From an uncultured Bacilli bacterium (GTDB lineage: Bacteria > Bacillota_I > Bacilli_A > RF39 > UBA660): a DNA stretch of 34,500 nt. Shown piece after piece: positions 23,030 through 31,094 of this stretch. The DNA lies in contig CALVSW010000014.1 in NCBI GenBank assembly GCA_944359625.1, positions 1-34,500 of the forward strand, read 5' to 3'. Within the stretch, counting starts at the first letter, position 1, and the number at the start of each line of letters is the position of its first letter. The notes beneath the pieces were generated by a model. The model ran no database searches. It was not told the origin of the DNA and saw nothing but the letters and a program-made list of their open reading frames with translations. The position numbers were made by a program, and so were the translations under genes.

Positions 23030-23662
23030 CTATTTTAAATCAGTTAAAAATAAAGAATCAACAATAAAATCACTAACTACTTCCCATTCTTCTTGTAAAT
23101 CTTTAGTACAATTAAATGATATTAAAACTAATTTATTATTATAAGAGAAAAATATAGTATTATTATATATTTTAGTATCTACTGCATTACTTAAATATTT
23201 TATCTTGCCAATATTATGATTATCTACTTCATAATAATCACTATATATAATTCTACTATTATCTCCTAAAAGTTTAAGCATTTCATCATGATAACTTTTT
23301 ATATCATCATTACTCATTTCATCAGTAGTCATATTAATTAAAATATTAATAGTATCATCTTCATTAGAAAATACTGTCTGGGGAACATCGCCATAATATT
23401 TTTGCGAAATAGTATCAGCATCTAATTGTTTAAAATTAGTAGGTATCTTAATAAAAAACTTCTCATTATCAATACGTGTATATAAAGTCATTATTTCTTG
23501 ATTACTTTTAGTTTTAATCTCTAAAGTTTTTAACTTTTCATTTTCTCTTTCTACTTCTTTAATAGATTTATTAAGATTAATATAAATAATTCCACTTATA
23601 ATAACTATTAGTATAATAATTCCTATTAATATACCTATAACTATCTTTTCTTTATTTTTCAT
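23030..23662 (-). CDS. Membrane-anchored extracytoplasmic protein, unrecognised
   Basis: A 210-residue protein: membrane anchor at residues 6-29, a short coiled-coil stretch (NKSIKEVERENEKLKTLEIK), then a globular domain of about 150 residues starting IDNEKFFIKIPTNFKQLD. The domain resembles the PsbP/DUF-type surface domains often fused to a single anchor (IKIPxxF, followed by beta strands, with a final KLVLISFNCTKD and WEVVSDFIVDSL). I cannot name the family. AGGAG stands six bases before ATG. First gene of a two-gene unit. Confidence 0.75.
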   Translation of the reverse strand: MKNKEKIVIGILIGIIILIVIISGIIYINLNKSIKEVERENEKLKTLEIKTKSNQEIMTLYTRIDNEKFFIKIPTNFKQLDADTISQKYYGDVPQTVFSNEDDTINILINMTTDEMSNDDIKSYHDEMLKLLGDNSRIIYSDYYEVDNHNIGKIKYLSNAVDTKIYNNTIFFSYNNKLVLISFNCTKDLQEEWEVVSDFIVDSLFLTDLK

Positions 23663-23726
23663 AATTACTCCTAGTTACCAATATTATTGTAACAGATTTT
23701 TTATTAAAAGTCTTGAACTTTATCAT

Positions 23727-23757
23727 AAAAAAAGTTCATAGTATTTATACTATGAAC
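23727..23757 (-). terminator. Terminator downstream of tRNA-Arg
   Basis: GTTCATAGTA / TACTATGAAC, a ten-base-pair stem (23757-23734) with a short loop, followed on the minus strand by seven T (23733-23727). Confidence 0.9.
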
Positions 23758-23770
23758 GAAATATACTTAA

Positions 23771-23847
23771 TGGTGCGCCCAAAGGGAGTCGAACCCCTAA
23801 CCTTTAGATCCGTAGTCTAACGCTCTATCCAATTGCGCTATGGGTGC
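23771..23847 (-). tRNA. tRNA-Arg (anticodon ACG)
   Basis: A 77-nt cloverleaf with encoded CCA: acceptor GCACCCA from 23847, D arm with AATTGG, anticodon stem TTAGA/TCTAA with loop CTACGGA giving anticodon ACG (read as ICG, codons CGN), T arm AGGGG-TTCGACT-CCCT and 3' TGGGCGC-A-CCA. The acceptor helix shows one A-C mismatch at position 3-70 (GCA against CGC in the strand here), unusual for a functional tRNA but possibly tolerated or corrected. Confidence 0.95.
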
Positions 23848-23909
23848 ATCTGAATTGCAATTTAATTATATATTCATTTTAATTAAATTGCAAGTTTTTT
23901 ATAGCTTTC

Positions 23910-24734
23910 TTAGCTAAAATTTATATCAACATTACCAATACCAGTTTCTAAGTAAATAGTATTAGTTCCTGTACCATAAGTTCTACCATCATACTTTTCA
24001 CCTGCTATGTTAACATTTCCTAAACCCTTATCAATATTAAATTGATAAATATCAGCACCACCTAATAAGTTTAAGTTTACTTTGCCAACACCTGTTTCAA
24101 TACTACTTCGACCAGTAATTGTTCCTTCTAAATTCACTTCACCAACACCAGTTTCTAATTCTAAATCATTAAAAGTAGAATTAGTAGCATTAATTTTACC
24201 AGCACCACAAGATATACTTGATTTTAAAGCTTCAATATTATTTAACTCTGTTTCGGTACTTCCTAAATCCAAATCCAGTCTTTTTATTTGAATGCTATCT
24301 AATATTAGTTTTCCAGCTCCAATGTCAATATCAACATTATCTAAAGAATCAGGAACATATATGGTAACACGACTATGGGCTTTATCCCAAAACCAAAAAT
24401 GTTCTTCTTCGATATATAATTTATTATTAGTAGTATGGGTTTTAAAATTATCCGAAATATCATAAGTTTCAATTTTAAACTCTGTACCTCTTTTTATTTC
24501 TAAAGTAGCATTATCTAAATCAATTTCTAAATTAGTTATATTACTATAATTTACATTATTATTAACATTTCCTGTATTATTATTATTATAATCGCCAACA
24601 TAATTATTATGATGGCTATAATCATGAGGGACAAATATCATTACCAAAGAAAAAATGACACTAATAATTATTAAAATTAAGAATATAGCTAATGCAATTG
24701 CACCATATTTAACACCTTTTTGCCAACTAGTCAT
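23910..24734 (-). CDS. DUF4097-type (Toastrack) beta-solenoid membrane protein
   Basis: A 274-residue protein with one N-terminal membrane segment (about residues 10-34), an asparagine-rich linker (about 38-62), and a repetitive beta-sheet domain. The domain repeats G-A/V-G motifs: VDIDIGAGKLILDSI, LDLGSTETELNNI, SCGAGKINATNS, ETGVGEVNLEGT, ETGVGKVNLNLL, DKGLGNVNI, ETGIGNVDI. This is the pattern of DUF4097/DUF2807 head-domain proteins, often linked to LiaF-like envelope-stress proteins. Its gene overlaps the LiaF-like gene by eight bases, so the two are translated together and likely work together at the membrane. Confidence 0.85.
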   Translation of the reverse strand: MTSWQKGVKYGAIALAIFLILIIISVIFSLVMIFVPHDYSHHNNYVGDYNNNNTGNVNNNVNYSNITNLEIDLDNATLEIKRGTEFKIETYDISDNFKTHTTNNKLYIEEEHFWFWDKAHSRVTIYVPDSLDNVDIDIGAGKLILDSIQIKRLDLDLGSTETELNNIEALKSSISCGAGKINATNSTFNDLELETGVGEVNLEGTITGRSSIETGVGKVNLNLLGGADIYQFNIDKGLGNVNIAGEKYDGRTYGTGTNTIYLETGIGNVDINFS

Positions 24735-25404
24735 CTATTTCCACACTCCCAAATAAAGCTAAAGCATTAATATAAATTACCTTTTTACCATCTTTATTCT
24801 TACACTTATTACTAATGTCACCAAATATTGGCGTTGACTTAACTTTGATGGTTACATTTTTGGGCACAATAAGTTTTACCTCGCCAAAAATAGCACTAAT
24901 ATTAATAAGCGATTCTTCAGAAATATCAGCATCTTTCAAATCAAAAGTTAAGGAACCAAAAACAGCATCTAAATTTATTTGTTTAAATTTATCATCTTTA
25001 GAAAGAGATTGACTAGAAAATATAGAACAAAATTCCTCATACTTATTAGTATTTAAATCTTTTATTTTAGAATTTAAATCTTTTTTAATAACACTTCCAA
25101 ATACTAAGTATAAACCACCTATTAAAAAGATAGCAGGTATAAATAGTTTAATAACTAAAGTAATATTTAATACTCTCTGCATTAATAGTAATAATATTAT
25201 ACCTATTAATATACCAATTATATCTCCCATTTTGTCTTCTTTATTGGGATTAATCAAATCAATTAAACACGGAATAATAATTAATAAAGTCCACCAACCA
25301 TTAAAGAAAATATTAATTTTAGTAATCTCTAAAGCATTTAAAAGAAAAATAAAGCCTAAAGCAATTAATAATATTCCCCATATTATACGACTAATCTTAC
25401 TCAT
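24727..25404 (-). CDS. LiaF-like membrane protein (LiaI/LiaF transmembrane plus C-terminal domain)
   Basis: A 225-residue protein. Residues 1-110 contain four hydrophobic segments of the LiaI-LiaF-like transmembrane region (IIWGILLIALGFIFLLNALE at the start is typical). The C-terminal domain (about 140-225) has repeating FGS/FGE/FGD turns: DAVFGSLTFDLKDADI, SAIFGEVKLIVPKNV, TPIFGDIS and LALFGSVEIDD, the cell-wall-active LiaF/DUF2154 pattern. LiaF restrains the LiaRS envelope-stress system in Bacillus; no LiaRS pair is present here, so the regulatory role is open. GAGGTAAT stands before ATG. It follows the methyltransferase gene by 23 bases. Confidence 0.88.
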   Translation of the reverse strand: MSKISRIIWGILLIALGFIFLLNALEITKINIFFNGWWTLLIIIPCLIDLINPNKEDKMGDIIGILIGIILLLLMQRVLNITLVIKLFIPAIFLIGGLYLVFGSVIKKDLNSKIKDLNTNKYEEFCSIFSSQSLSKDDKFKQINLDAVFGSLTFDLKDADISEESLINISAIFGEVKLIVPKNVTIKVKSTPIFGDISNKCKNKDGKKVIYINALALFGSVEIDD

Positions 25405-25427
25405 ATTACCTCACTTATCTAATTTAA

Positions 25428-26192
25428 TTATATCATAATATTTAATAAATATTTATTTAATGTTTTTAATTCTTCATTACTTATAATTTCAAATTTTGTT
25501 TCCAAAATAGATTCTGGTATATTTAAATTACTTATTATCTTTTTAGCTTCCTTTTGTGTTAAATTATTTATTTTAATTAAACTTTCTTTTAAACTATTTT
25601 TTATTTTTTTATCTTGATAATAATATAAAAGATTATATATTTTATAAATATCACTTAAAGAATTAAAATCCTTTTTTTCTAGTTTTACTACATAAGATAA
25701 AGTATGGGGAGGGATATCAAAACTACTTGGCAATACTTCTAGTAATTTAGTTAAATTAAAATAACTATTAGTAATAATACTTAATTTATTTATATTATTA
25801 TTTAATACATCATCGACATAGTTACTACCAATTAACATATATAATTCTTTAAAATTTGTATTTATTAGTTTTTTAGTAAATGGTTCAATTATATTATATG
25901 GTAAAGATGTTACTATTTTATCACAAGATGGGATATCTACATTTAAAACATTATCATAGATTACAGTAATATTATCTATTTTATCTAGATATTCTTTTAA
26001 TCTTTTATCTATTTCTATAACATATAATTTTTTTGCTACATCTTTCAAATAATTAGTTAAAACTCCTTTCCCAGCTCCTATTTCGACAACTACATCATTA
26101 GGTTTAATATTTAATAATTTTAAATATTTATTGATAATATTTTGATCGATTAAAAAATGTTGATTATAATTAATAATATTATTTTTAAACAT
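25428..26192 (-). CDS. rRNA adenine dimethyltransferase family protein (RsmA/Erm-like)
   Basis: A 254-residue methyltransferase. NQHFLID (residues 10-16) is the family's N-terminal motif, EIGAGKGVLT (37-46) is the SAM-binding motif I, VIEID (58-62) is motif II, and SLPYNI (96-101) is at motif IV. RsmA/KsgA and Erm enzymes dimethylate adenine N6 in 16S or 23S rRNA; both normally have N(L/I)PY/F at motif IV. Here Ser replaces Asn (Ser96), a change at the catalytic position. The C-terminal helical domain seems complete but divergent (QKEAKKIISNLNIPESI). It could be a diverged RsmA or a paralogue with another target. AGAGGT precedes ATG. Confidence 0.83.
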   Translation of the reverse strand: MFKNNIINYNQHFLIDQNIINKYLKLLNIKPNDVVVEIGAGKGVLTNYLKDVAKKLYVIEIDKRLKEYLDKIDNITVIYDNVLNVDIPSCDKIVTSLPYNIIEPFTKKLINTNFKELYMLIGSNYVDDVLNNNINKLSIITNSYFNLTKLLEVLPSSFDIPPHTLSYVVKLEKKDFNSLSDIYKIYNLLYYYQDKKIKNSLKESLIKINNLTQKEAKKIISNLNIPESILETKFEIISNEELKTLNKYLLNIMI

Positions 26193-26245
26193 ATATACCT
26201 CTTCTTTTTATATTATACAATAAATATTTATTAAATTAAAATTAT

Positions 26246-26614
26246 TTAACAGCTTGTTAATCCAGTATAACCATCAATATCATCAATTGGAATACTTACT
26301 ACGACATAATCTTTTTCTTCATTTAATGAAGACATTCCAATAGCAACAATATTTATTATTTCATTATTAAAACAATTAAACCAATTATTAGAATTAGTAC
26401 ATATATTAATAGCAACATTATTATTAGTTTTTAAAACATTTATTAACTTAGATGACTTTTTTAATTTAAAAGACAAAATAAAACAACTATTAAAAAAATC
26501 TAAATCATATTTTATTAAATATGTAAAAGGTTCATTATTAATACAAACGGCTAATATTCCCAATTTACTATTTTCTAAGTAATAAAGACAATCTTTTTTC
26601 TTAAGTTTACTCAT
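26246..26614 (-). CDS. Pyridoxamine 5'-phosphate oxidase-like flavin-binding protein
   Basis: A 122-residue split-barrel protein. The opening KKDCLYYLENSKLGILAVCI, then NEPFTYLIKYDL and SFKLKKSSKLINVLKTNNNVAINIC follow the pattern of the NimA/PNPOx-like family (C-x-x-x-L...G-x-L-A...P-x-x...S..G.K...N.VC). Such proteins bind FMN or haem, but enzymatic roles are usually unknown. The sequence is rather divergent, with no clear active-site signature. AGGAGG gives a strong ribosome binding site. It stands alone between the Hsp20 and methyltransferase genes. Confidence 0.75.
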   Translation of the reverse strand: MSKLKKKDCLYYLENSKLGILAVCINNEPFTYLIKYDLDFFNSCFILSFKLKKSSKLINVLKTNNNVAINICTNSNNWFNCFNNEIINIVAIGMSSLNEEKDYVVVSIPIDDIDGYTGLTSC

Positions 26615-26644
26615 AAAACCTCCTCTTTAAAATATATGTGTAAA

Positions 26645-26676
26645 TAAAAAAATTACCCAGCGTTAACTGAGTAATT
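26645..26676 (-). terminator. Terminator of hsp20
   Basis: Minus strand AATTACTCAG (26676-26667) - 6 nt - CTGGGTAATT (26660-26651) followed by T to 26645. Confidence 0.85.
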
Positions 26677-26681
26677 ATTAA

Positions 26682-27074
26682 TTATTTAATTTCGATATAC
26701 TTCTTATCTTTATTCTTTTCTTTCTTAGCAACTACAATATGAAGTGTTCCATCTTTAAATGATGCTTCAATACTATCTTCATCAACATCATCTAAATAGA
26801 ATCTTCTGCTAATCTTTTGATAATTTCTTTCTTTACGAATATACTTCTTGTTAGAATTATCTTCCTTAGATTCATTCTTAGCTGTAATTGTTAAGTAGTT
26901 ATTATCAAAATTAACTTTTATATTTTCTCTTTTAAAACCTGGTACATCCATTTCGATGTGGTATTTGTTATCTTCTTCATAAATATCGCATTTCATAGAT
27001 GGTGTCCTATCAAACATCATACTATCTAAATCGAATAAATCGTCAAAATAATCTTTTCTTGGAATTAGTTCCAT
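26682..27074 (-). CDS. hsp20: Hsp20 / alpha-crystallin small heat-shock protein
   Basis: A 130-residue protein, slightly short for Hsp20. The alpha-crystallin domain spans about residues 28-120: MKCDIYEEDNKYHIEMDVPG, FKRENIKVNFDNNYLTITAK, RRFYLDDVDEDSIEASFKDG and TLHIVVAKKE. The closing motif is the A-x-x-x-G-x-L equivalent (ASFKDGTLHI). It acts as an ATP-independent holdase that keeps unfolded proteins soluble. ATG at 27074 is chosen because GGAG lies about ten bases upstream; a GTG nine bases earlier sits too close to it. A CIRCE operator lies just upstream. Confidence 0.95.
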   Translation of the reverse strand: MELIPRKDYFDDLFDLDSMMFDRTPSMKCDIYEEDNKYHIEMDVPGFKRENIKVNFDNNYLTITAKNESKEDNSNKKYIRKERNYQKISRRFYLDDVDEDSIEASFKDGTLHIVVAKKEKNKDKKYIEIK

Positions 27075-27118
27075 ATTTATCACTCTCCTCTTTTGACATT
27101 ATAAATATAACACCATTA

Positions 27119-27145
27119 TTAGCACTTGTCAATAATAAGTGCTAA
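27119..27145. promoter_or_regulatory. CIRCE operator (HrcA site) upstream of hsp20
   Basis: TTAGCACTT - 9 nt - AAGTGCTAA is a perfect nine-base inverted repeat differing from the CIRCE consensus (TTAGCACTC-N9-GAGTGCTAA) at only one base per arm. It implies HrcA repression of hsp20, relieved on heat shock; HrcA itself is not in this window. Confidence 0.92.
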
Positions 27146-27181
27146 TTTTTTTTAAAATTTTTTTACTAGATATAAAAATAA

Positions 27182-27190
27182 TGCTATACT
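27182..27190 (+). promoter_or_regulatory. Extended -10 promoter of the gene at 27208
   Basis: TGCTATACT with a -35-like TTTACT 17 bases upstream (27162-27167), followed by AGAGGTAGG before the ATG at 27208. Divergent from hsp20 and just beyond its CIRCE site. Confidence 0.6.
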
Positions 27191-27207
27191 GATAATAGAG
27201 GTAGGAT

Positions 27208-27669
27208 ATGAATACTAAATATACATTTAAATATAAAAATAATACATTATCTAAATATTTTCTTATTTTATTTATAATTATTTATGTAATAGGAAGTATT
27301 TTAATTAATAAATATATAATGTTAAATGCTAGTAAACTTCTTTTTATGTTAATTTATTTATTACTTCTAGTTTTATGGATGTTACAAATTAAAAAAAGAT
27401 TAGATATTACTTATGGGGAATTTATTTTTAATGAAGAAGAACTTAGTTATACTACTTTAAATAAAACTTATTATATTAATTATAAAGAAATAGATAGTAT
27501 TAAAAAAATAATATATATTGAAAATACTAATATTATTTCTTATAAATCTTATGAGTATATAATTAAAATTAAAGATGCTGGCCAATTTATCTTTAGATAT
27601 TATGATAATTCTTTAGATACTGCTATTAATGCTTTAGCAAATAAATTAGATATCGATATTATAGAATAA
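27208..27669 (+). CDS. Membrane protein with PH-like domain, unrecognised
   Basis: A 153-residue protein with two membrane segments near the N-terminus (about residues 17-34 and 42-60) and a small beta-rich cytoplasmic domain (about residues 75-150: FIFNEEELSYTTLNKTYYIN, EIDSIKKIIYIENT, IIKIKDAGQFIFRYYD). This layout resembles two-TM bacterial PH-domain (bPH/YdbT-like) or YcxB-like proteins, but I cannot confirm it. AGAGGTAGG stands shortly before ATG. Single gene, convergent with the thioredoxin-like gene. Confidence 0.7.
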   Translation: MNTKYTFKYKNNTLSKYFLILFIIIYVIGSILINKYIMLNASKLLFMLIYLLLLVLWMLQIKKRLDITYGEFIFNEEELSYTTLNKTYYINYKEIDSIKKIIYIENTNIISYKSYEYIIKIKDAGQFIFRYYDNSLDTAINALANKLDIDIIE

Positions 27670-27696
27670 AAAAAAGTAATCATTTTTCGATTACTT
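27666..27696 (-). terminator. Terminator of the thioredoxin-like gene
   Basis: AAGTAATC - 7 nt - GATTACTT (27696-27674 on the minus strand) followed by T to 27666. It lies between convergent genes and overlaps the last codons of the minus-strand gene; the T-run favours the minus strand. Confidence 0.85.
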
Positions 27697-28263
27697 AATT
27701 CCGTTTTCATTTAAGAATTCTTCAAACTTACTTTCAGAATATGCTCCTACTGAACAATCTACAGCTTTACCATCTTTGATAATAATTACCATTGGGGTAT
27801 AACCGAAGAATTCACCAATATCAGCAGTTACTTTTTCACCATTTATATTTTCAGTTACTTCAACTTCCAATAATTCTTGGAACTTTTTATAGTCACTACT
27901 ACCCGTACTTACTGTAGTAATATCTAAATAATTAGTAACATAACCATACTTTTCTTGAACAGCTTTTAATGTTGGTAAGAAGGAAACACAAGCACCACAA
28001 GTAGAACGTCCTAAGTATAAAACGCTAGTACCATCTTTTTCAAATAAATCTAATACGCCACTTAAATTAAGAGTATTAAAATCTGATACATCATAATTAC
28101 TATTTTGAGAAGTTTGACTAGTTGTTGAATCATTAGAAATTGTACTTGAAGTATCTTTAGTACTAAATAAGTTTATAAAAGTTAATAATAAATTAAAACC
28201 TGTTATAACAATTACTACTATAAGTAAAGTATAAATTTTTTTAAAATATTCTTCTTTTTCCAT
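27691..28263 (-). CDS. Membrane-anchored thioredoxin-like protein (CGAC active site)
   Basis: A 190-residue protein: membrane segment at about residues 10-32, a Ser/Thr/Asn-rich linker (about 36-58), then an extracytoplasmic thioredoxin domain with VLYLGRSTCGACVSFLPTLK holding the CxxC site (CGAC) and the cis-Pro loop GYTPMVIIIKDGK. It is likely a thiol-disulphide oxidoreductase acting outside the membrane, close to the bacteriocin-type thioredoxin-like group. The ATG at 28263 is chosen because AAAGGGAG lies six bases upstream; a longer reading from 28317 would start inside the promoter. Confidence 0.9.
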   Translation of the reverse strand: MEKEEYFKKIYTLLIVVIVITGFNLLLTFINLFSTKDTSSTISNDSTTSQTSQNSNYDVSDFNTLNLSGVLDLFEKDGTSVLYLGRSTCGACVSFLPTLKAVQEKYGYVTNYLDITTVSTGSSDYKKFQELLEVEVTENINGEKVTADIGEFFGYTPMVIIIKDGKAVDCSVGAYSESKFEEFLNENGIK

Positions 28264-28288
28264 AAATAACTCCCTTTCTTCGAAAGAT

Positions 28289-28317
28289 ATTATACTATTA
28301 AATATAAAAATAAGCAA
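28289..28317 (-). promoter_or_regulatory. Sigma-A promoter of the thioredoxin-like gene
   Basis: Minus strand: -35 TTGCTT (28317-28312), 17-nt spacer, -10 TATAAT (28294-28289). It decides the start at 28263, since the longer reading would overlap it. Confidence 0.75.
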
Positions 28318-28322
28318 ATATA

Positions 28323-29009
28323 TTAATTAATTTCATAATCTTCTATAATAATTTGTTTATCTTCTTTTTTACCTACACGACCAGTTAACTCAATTTTATC
28401 ATTAACTTTAATATCATCTAGATATCTATTAAAATAAATTTTTAAACTAATATTATTATTAAAAATAATATTATTATCTTTTATAATATAAGATCTTAAT
28501 AAAAAATAATCATCTGTTACTTCAGATACTATGCCATTTACTTTTATAAAAGTATCTAAGTATTTATCATAATTAGTAACTAATTCTACGGCATAAGTAT
28601 TAATATTAGTACTATCTAAATTTTTTGTTTCACAAAAATAACCTATCTTATCCAAATTATCAATGATATATACATCTTCATTTATATTACATTGCCATAC
28701 ACGATAAAACAAAGAATTATAAACACGAATACTACCGCTATCAATTATTTGATATATTAAAATAGGAGGTTTGTTAAAATATTTAATAGCAACGTAATCA
28801 AGAATTTGGGCTAATAAAAGAAGAATAAAAGTAAATATTAGAATAGCTATTTTTTTATGAGTCCTTTCAATAACATTAAATAGAACAAGAAAAAATATTC
28901 CTAATATTAAAATTATTATTCTTAATAATTGATTATTTAATACTAAAGATGTAATTATAAAAAATATTCCTAAAATTAAAGATAATATTCTAATAATACT
29001 TTTATTCAT
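28323..29009 (-). CDS. Membrane protein with C-terminal OB-like domain, unrecognised
   Basis: A 228-residue protein with three hydrophobic segments in the first 75 residues (two at about 6-44, one at about 52-73) and a C-terminal region (about 140-228) that looks like an OB fold: DTFIKVNGIVSEVTDDYFLL, then ISLKIYFNRYLDDIKVNDKI and ELTGRVGKKEDKQIIIEDYE. The pattern VxGxV...V.D.I.LTGRV is that of tRNA_anti/NADase-like OB-fold domains. No enzyme motif visible. AGGGGAG stands before ATG. It is six bases beyond the thioredoxin-like gene's promoter. Confidence 0.75.
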   Translation of the reverse strand: MNKSIIRILSLILGIFFIITSLVLNNQLLRIIILILGIFFLVLFNVIERTHKKIAILIFTFILLLLAQILDYVAIKYFNKPPILIYQIIDSGSIRVYNSLFYRVWQCNINEDVYIIDNLDKIGYFCETKNLDSTNINTYAVELVTNYDKYLDTFIKVNGIVSEVTDDYFLLRSYIIKDNNIIFNNNISLKIYFNRYLDDIKVNDKIELTGRVGKKEDKQIIIEDYEIN

Positions 29010-29035
29010 CGATTACTCCCCTAATAATATATAAA

Positions 29036-29059
29036 GAAAAGAAGAACATGAAGTTCTTC
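29036..29059 (-). terminator. Terminator of the HU gene
   Basis: GAAGAAC (29059-29053 on the minus strand) - 5 nt - GTTCTTC (29047-29041) followed by TTTTC. It is short but well placed just after the HU stop. Confidence 0.8.
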
Positions 29060-29069
29060 CATAAACAAA

Positions 29070-29342
29070 CTAATTTAAAGCGTCTTTTAATTTAGAACCA
29101 GCTTTAAAAGTAGCAACTTTCTTAGCAGGAATGCTAATTTGTTCTTTAGTTAAAGGATTAATACCTTCTCTAGCAGCTCTAGTTTTAGCTTGGAATGTTC
29201 CAAAACCAACTAAAGATACCTTTCCTTCTTTTTTTAGACCTTCAGTAATACCTTCGATCATTGCTTCTACTGCTCTAGCAGCATCAGCTTTAGTTAAACC
29301 AGCTTTAGCAGCAATTACTTCTACTAATTCAGTTTTTCCCAT
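29070..29342 (-). CDS. hup: HU-family DNA-binding protein
   Basis: A 90-residue protein with the canonical HU length and sequence: MGKTELVEVIAAKAGLTKAD, then KKEGKVSLVGFGTFQAKTRA and AREGINPLTKEQISIPAKKV ending GSKLKDALN. HU bends and compacts DNA as a dimer. In HU from most bacteria RxGxNPxTxexixIpAxkvpxFxxGk is seen; here it is present. A very strong ribosome binding site (TAGGAGG) precedes ATG. Next to spoIVA, as in many Firmicutes (hbs follows spoIVA in Bacillus). Confidence 0.97.
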   Translation of the reverse strand: MGKTELVEVIAAKAGLTKADAARAVEAMIEGITEGLKKEGKVSLVGFGTFQAKTRAAREGINPLTKEQISIPAKKVATFKAGSKLKDALN

Positions 29343-29513
29343 AATTTTTTCCTCCTAAATTTTTCTATTTATATAAGGACTACACACGTAATGTACCTTA
29401 CAAGAAAAATTTAGCACATATATCTAGTAAAAATCAATAAAAACCTGCATTTTTTGACTATTTAAGGCCTATTTTGTAAAATTTTATGTCTAATTTACAA
29501 GTGATTTACATAA

Positions 29514-30989
29514 TTATAAGACTATAGCAATTAGATTACTACTTCCTTTATTAACAATTTTAGTTACAGTTTGACTTAATTTATAACGAGTATTTTCGGG
29601 CATAATAGATAATTTAGCTTGAATACCTTCTTGAACTATCGTATCTAAACTACGACCAAATATTTCACTCTTCCAAATACTAGCCGGATCAGATTCATAA
29701 TCTTTCATAATATAATTAATAAGTTCTTTACTTTGAATTTCACTACCAATAATTGGTTCAAAAGTAGAAATAACATCAACCTTCATTAAATGAATTGAAG
29801 ATGCAACAGCACGTAATTTAACCCCATATCTACTTCCCTGTTTTATTATCTCAGGTGTATCTAATTTCATGTCTTTTAAAGTTGGATAGACTATACCATA
29901 CCCCGTAGATTTTGCCTGTTTTAAAGCTTCTTTAATACCATTAAACTCTTCTTTACCTTCTTTATAAGAAGCAAATACTTTTAACATAGCAGCTTTAGAA
30001 TTAATAGATTCTCCAATCATCTCTTGTAATACTTCGTTATATAATTCATCACTACTATCTAAACTAACCATTACGGTACCAGTACCCGTATCTAAATTAC
30101 TAATAAATGCTTTATTTATATATTTAGAATCTTTAAAATAATTTAATAAATTATCTACATCTTTAACTTTTCTTATTTCAGTAACACAATTTCTTATTAA
30201 ATCTAAATAATGTTTTTTAATTTCATTTTTATTATCTAAGATAGCAACCCATTCAGGAATATTAAATTTAATATCTAAAACAGGATACTCATATAAAGCT
30301 GCTTTTAATACTTCATAAATATCATCTGTACGCATATCAAGAATTGAAAGTGGTAAAACTGTTACATTATAAGTATTACTTAAATCTTGGGCTAATGCTT
30401 TAGCAGCTTCACTATTAGGATTCTTAGTATTTAATACTATTATAAAAGGTTTACCTATATCTTTTAATTCATTAACAACTTTTGCTTCAGCTTCGACATA
30501 ATCTTCTCTTTTTAATTCCCCAATAGAACCATCAGTAGTAACAACAATACCAATTGTTGAATGATCCCTAATTACTTTACTAGTACCAACTTCGGCAGCT
30601 TCTGTAAATGGTATTGCTTCTGGAAACCAAGGAGTCATTACCATACGATTATTGCCTTCAGAATCAACATAACCATTACAATTAGGAATTACATAACCTA
30701 CACAATCTATTAATTTTATGTTAGCTGTAAATTCATCAACTTTAATTTTAGCTCCACTACTAGGAACAAATTTTGGCTCTGTAGTCATTATAGTTTTACC
30801 TTGAGCTGTTTGTGGTATTTCGTCTAAATATCTTTTCTTCTCTATTTCATCATCGATATTAGGAACAACTAAATTTTCAATAAACTTTTTAATAAATGTC
30901 GATTTGCCTGTTCTTACTGCACCTACTACTCCTAAATAAATATCTCCATTACCTCGTTTAGCTAAAGGAATAATTACTTTTTCATTCAT
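29514..30989 (-). CDS. spoIVA: SpoIVA, spore coat morphogenetic ATPase
   Basis: A 491-residue protein, essentially the Bacillus length (492). Walker A GAVRTGKST (about residues 27-35), a switch-like DEFTANIKLIDCVGYVIP, and VTTDGSIGELKREDYVEAE follow the SpoIVA pattern; PFIIVLNTKNPNSEAAKALA is the NKxD-equivalent region. SpoIVA hydrolyses ATP and polymerises on the outer forespore membrane as the basement layer of the coat. The C-terminal about 100 residues include the conserved LDTIVQEGIQAKLSIMPENT and RYKLSQTVTKIVNKGSSNLI. The ATG at 30989 is chosen over an upstream TTG reading (31013): AGAGAG stands nine bases upstream and the product length then matches the family. HU follows, as in Bacillus. 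Confidence 0.97.
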   Translation of the reverse strand: MNEKVIIPLAKRGNGDIYLGVVGAVRTGKSTFIKKFIENLVVPNIDDEIEKKRYLDEIPQTAQGKTIMTTEPKFVPSSGAKIKVDEFTANIKLIDCVGYVIPNCNGYVDSEGNNRMVMTPWFPEAIPFTEAAEVGTSKVIRDHSTIGIVVTTDGSIGELKREDYVEAEAKVVNELKDIGKPFIIVLNTKNPNSEAAKALAQDLSNTYNVTVLPLSILDMRTDDIYEVLKAALYEYPVLDIKFNIPEWVAILDNKNEIKKHYLDLIRNCVTEIRKVKDVDNLLNYFKDSKYINKAFISNLDTGTGTVMVSLDSSDELYNEVLQEMIGESINSKAAMLKVFASYKEGKEEFNGIKEALKQAKSTGYGIVYPTLKDMKLDTPEIIKQGSRYGVKLRAVASSIHLMKVDVISTFEPIIGSEIQSKELINYIMKDYESDPASIWKSEIFGRSLDTIVQEGIQAKLSIMPENTRYKLSQTVTKIVNKGSSNLIAIVL

Positions 30990-31059
30990 ATTATCACACT
31001 CTCTTACTATCAATATTTATGATATATGTATTAAGAATATGCTAATATTTTTAAGCATT

Positions 31060-31084
31060 TTAAAACATCAGATTTACTGATGTT
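31060..31084 (-). terminator. Terminator of the small gene at 31095
   Basis: Minus strand AACATCAG (31084-31077) - 5 nt - CTGATGTT (31071-31064) followed by TTAAAA. The U-run is weak. Confidence 0.65.
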
Positions 31085-31094
31085 TATTAAGCAA

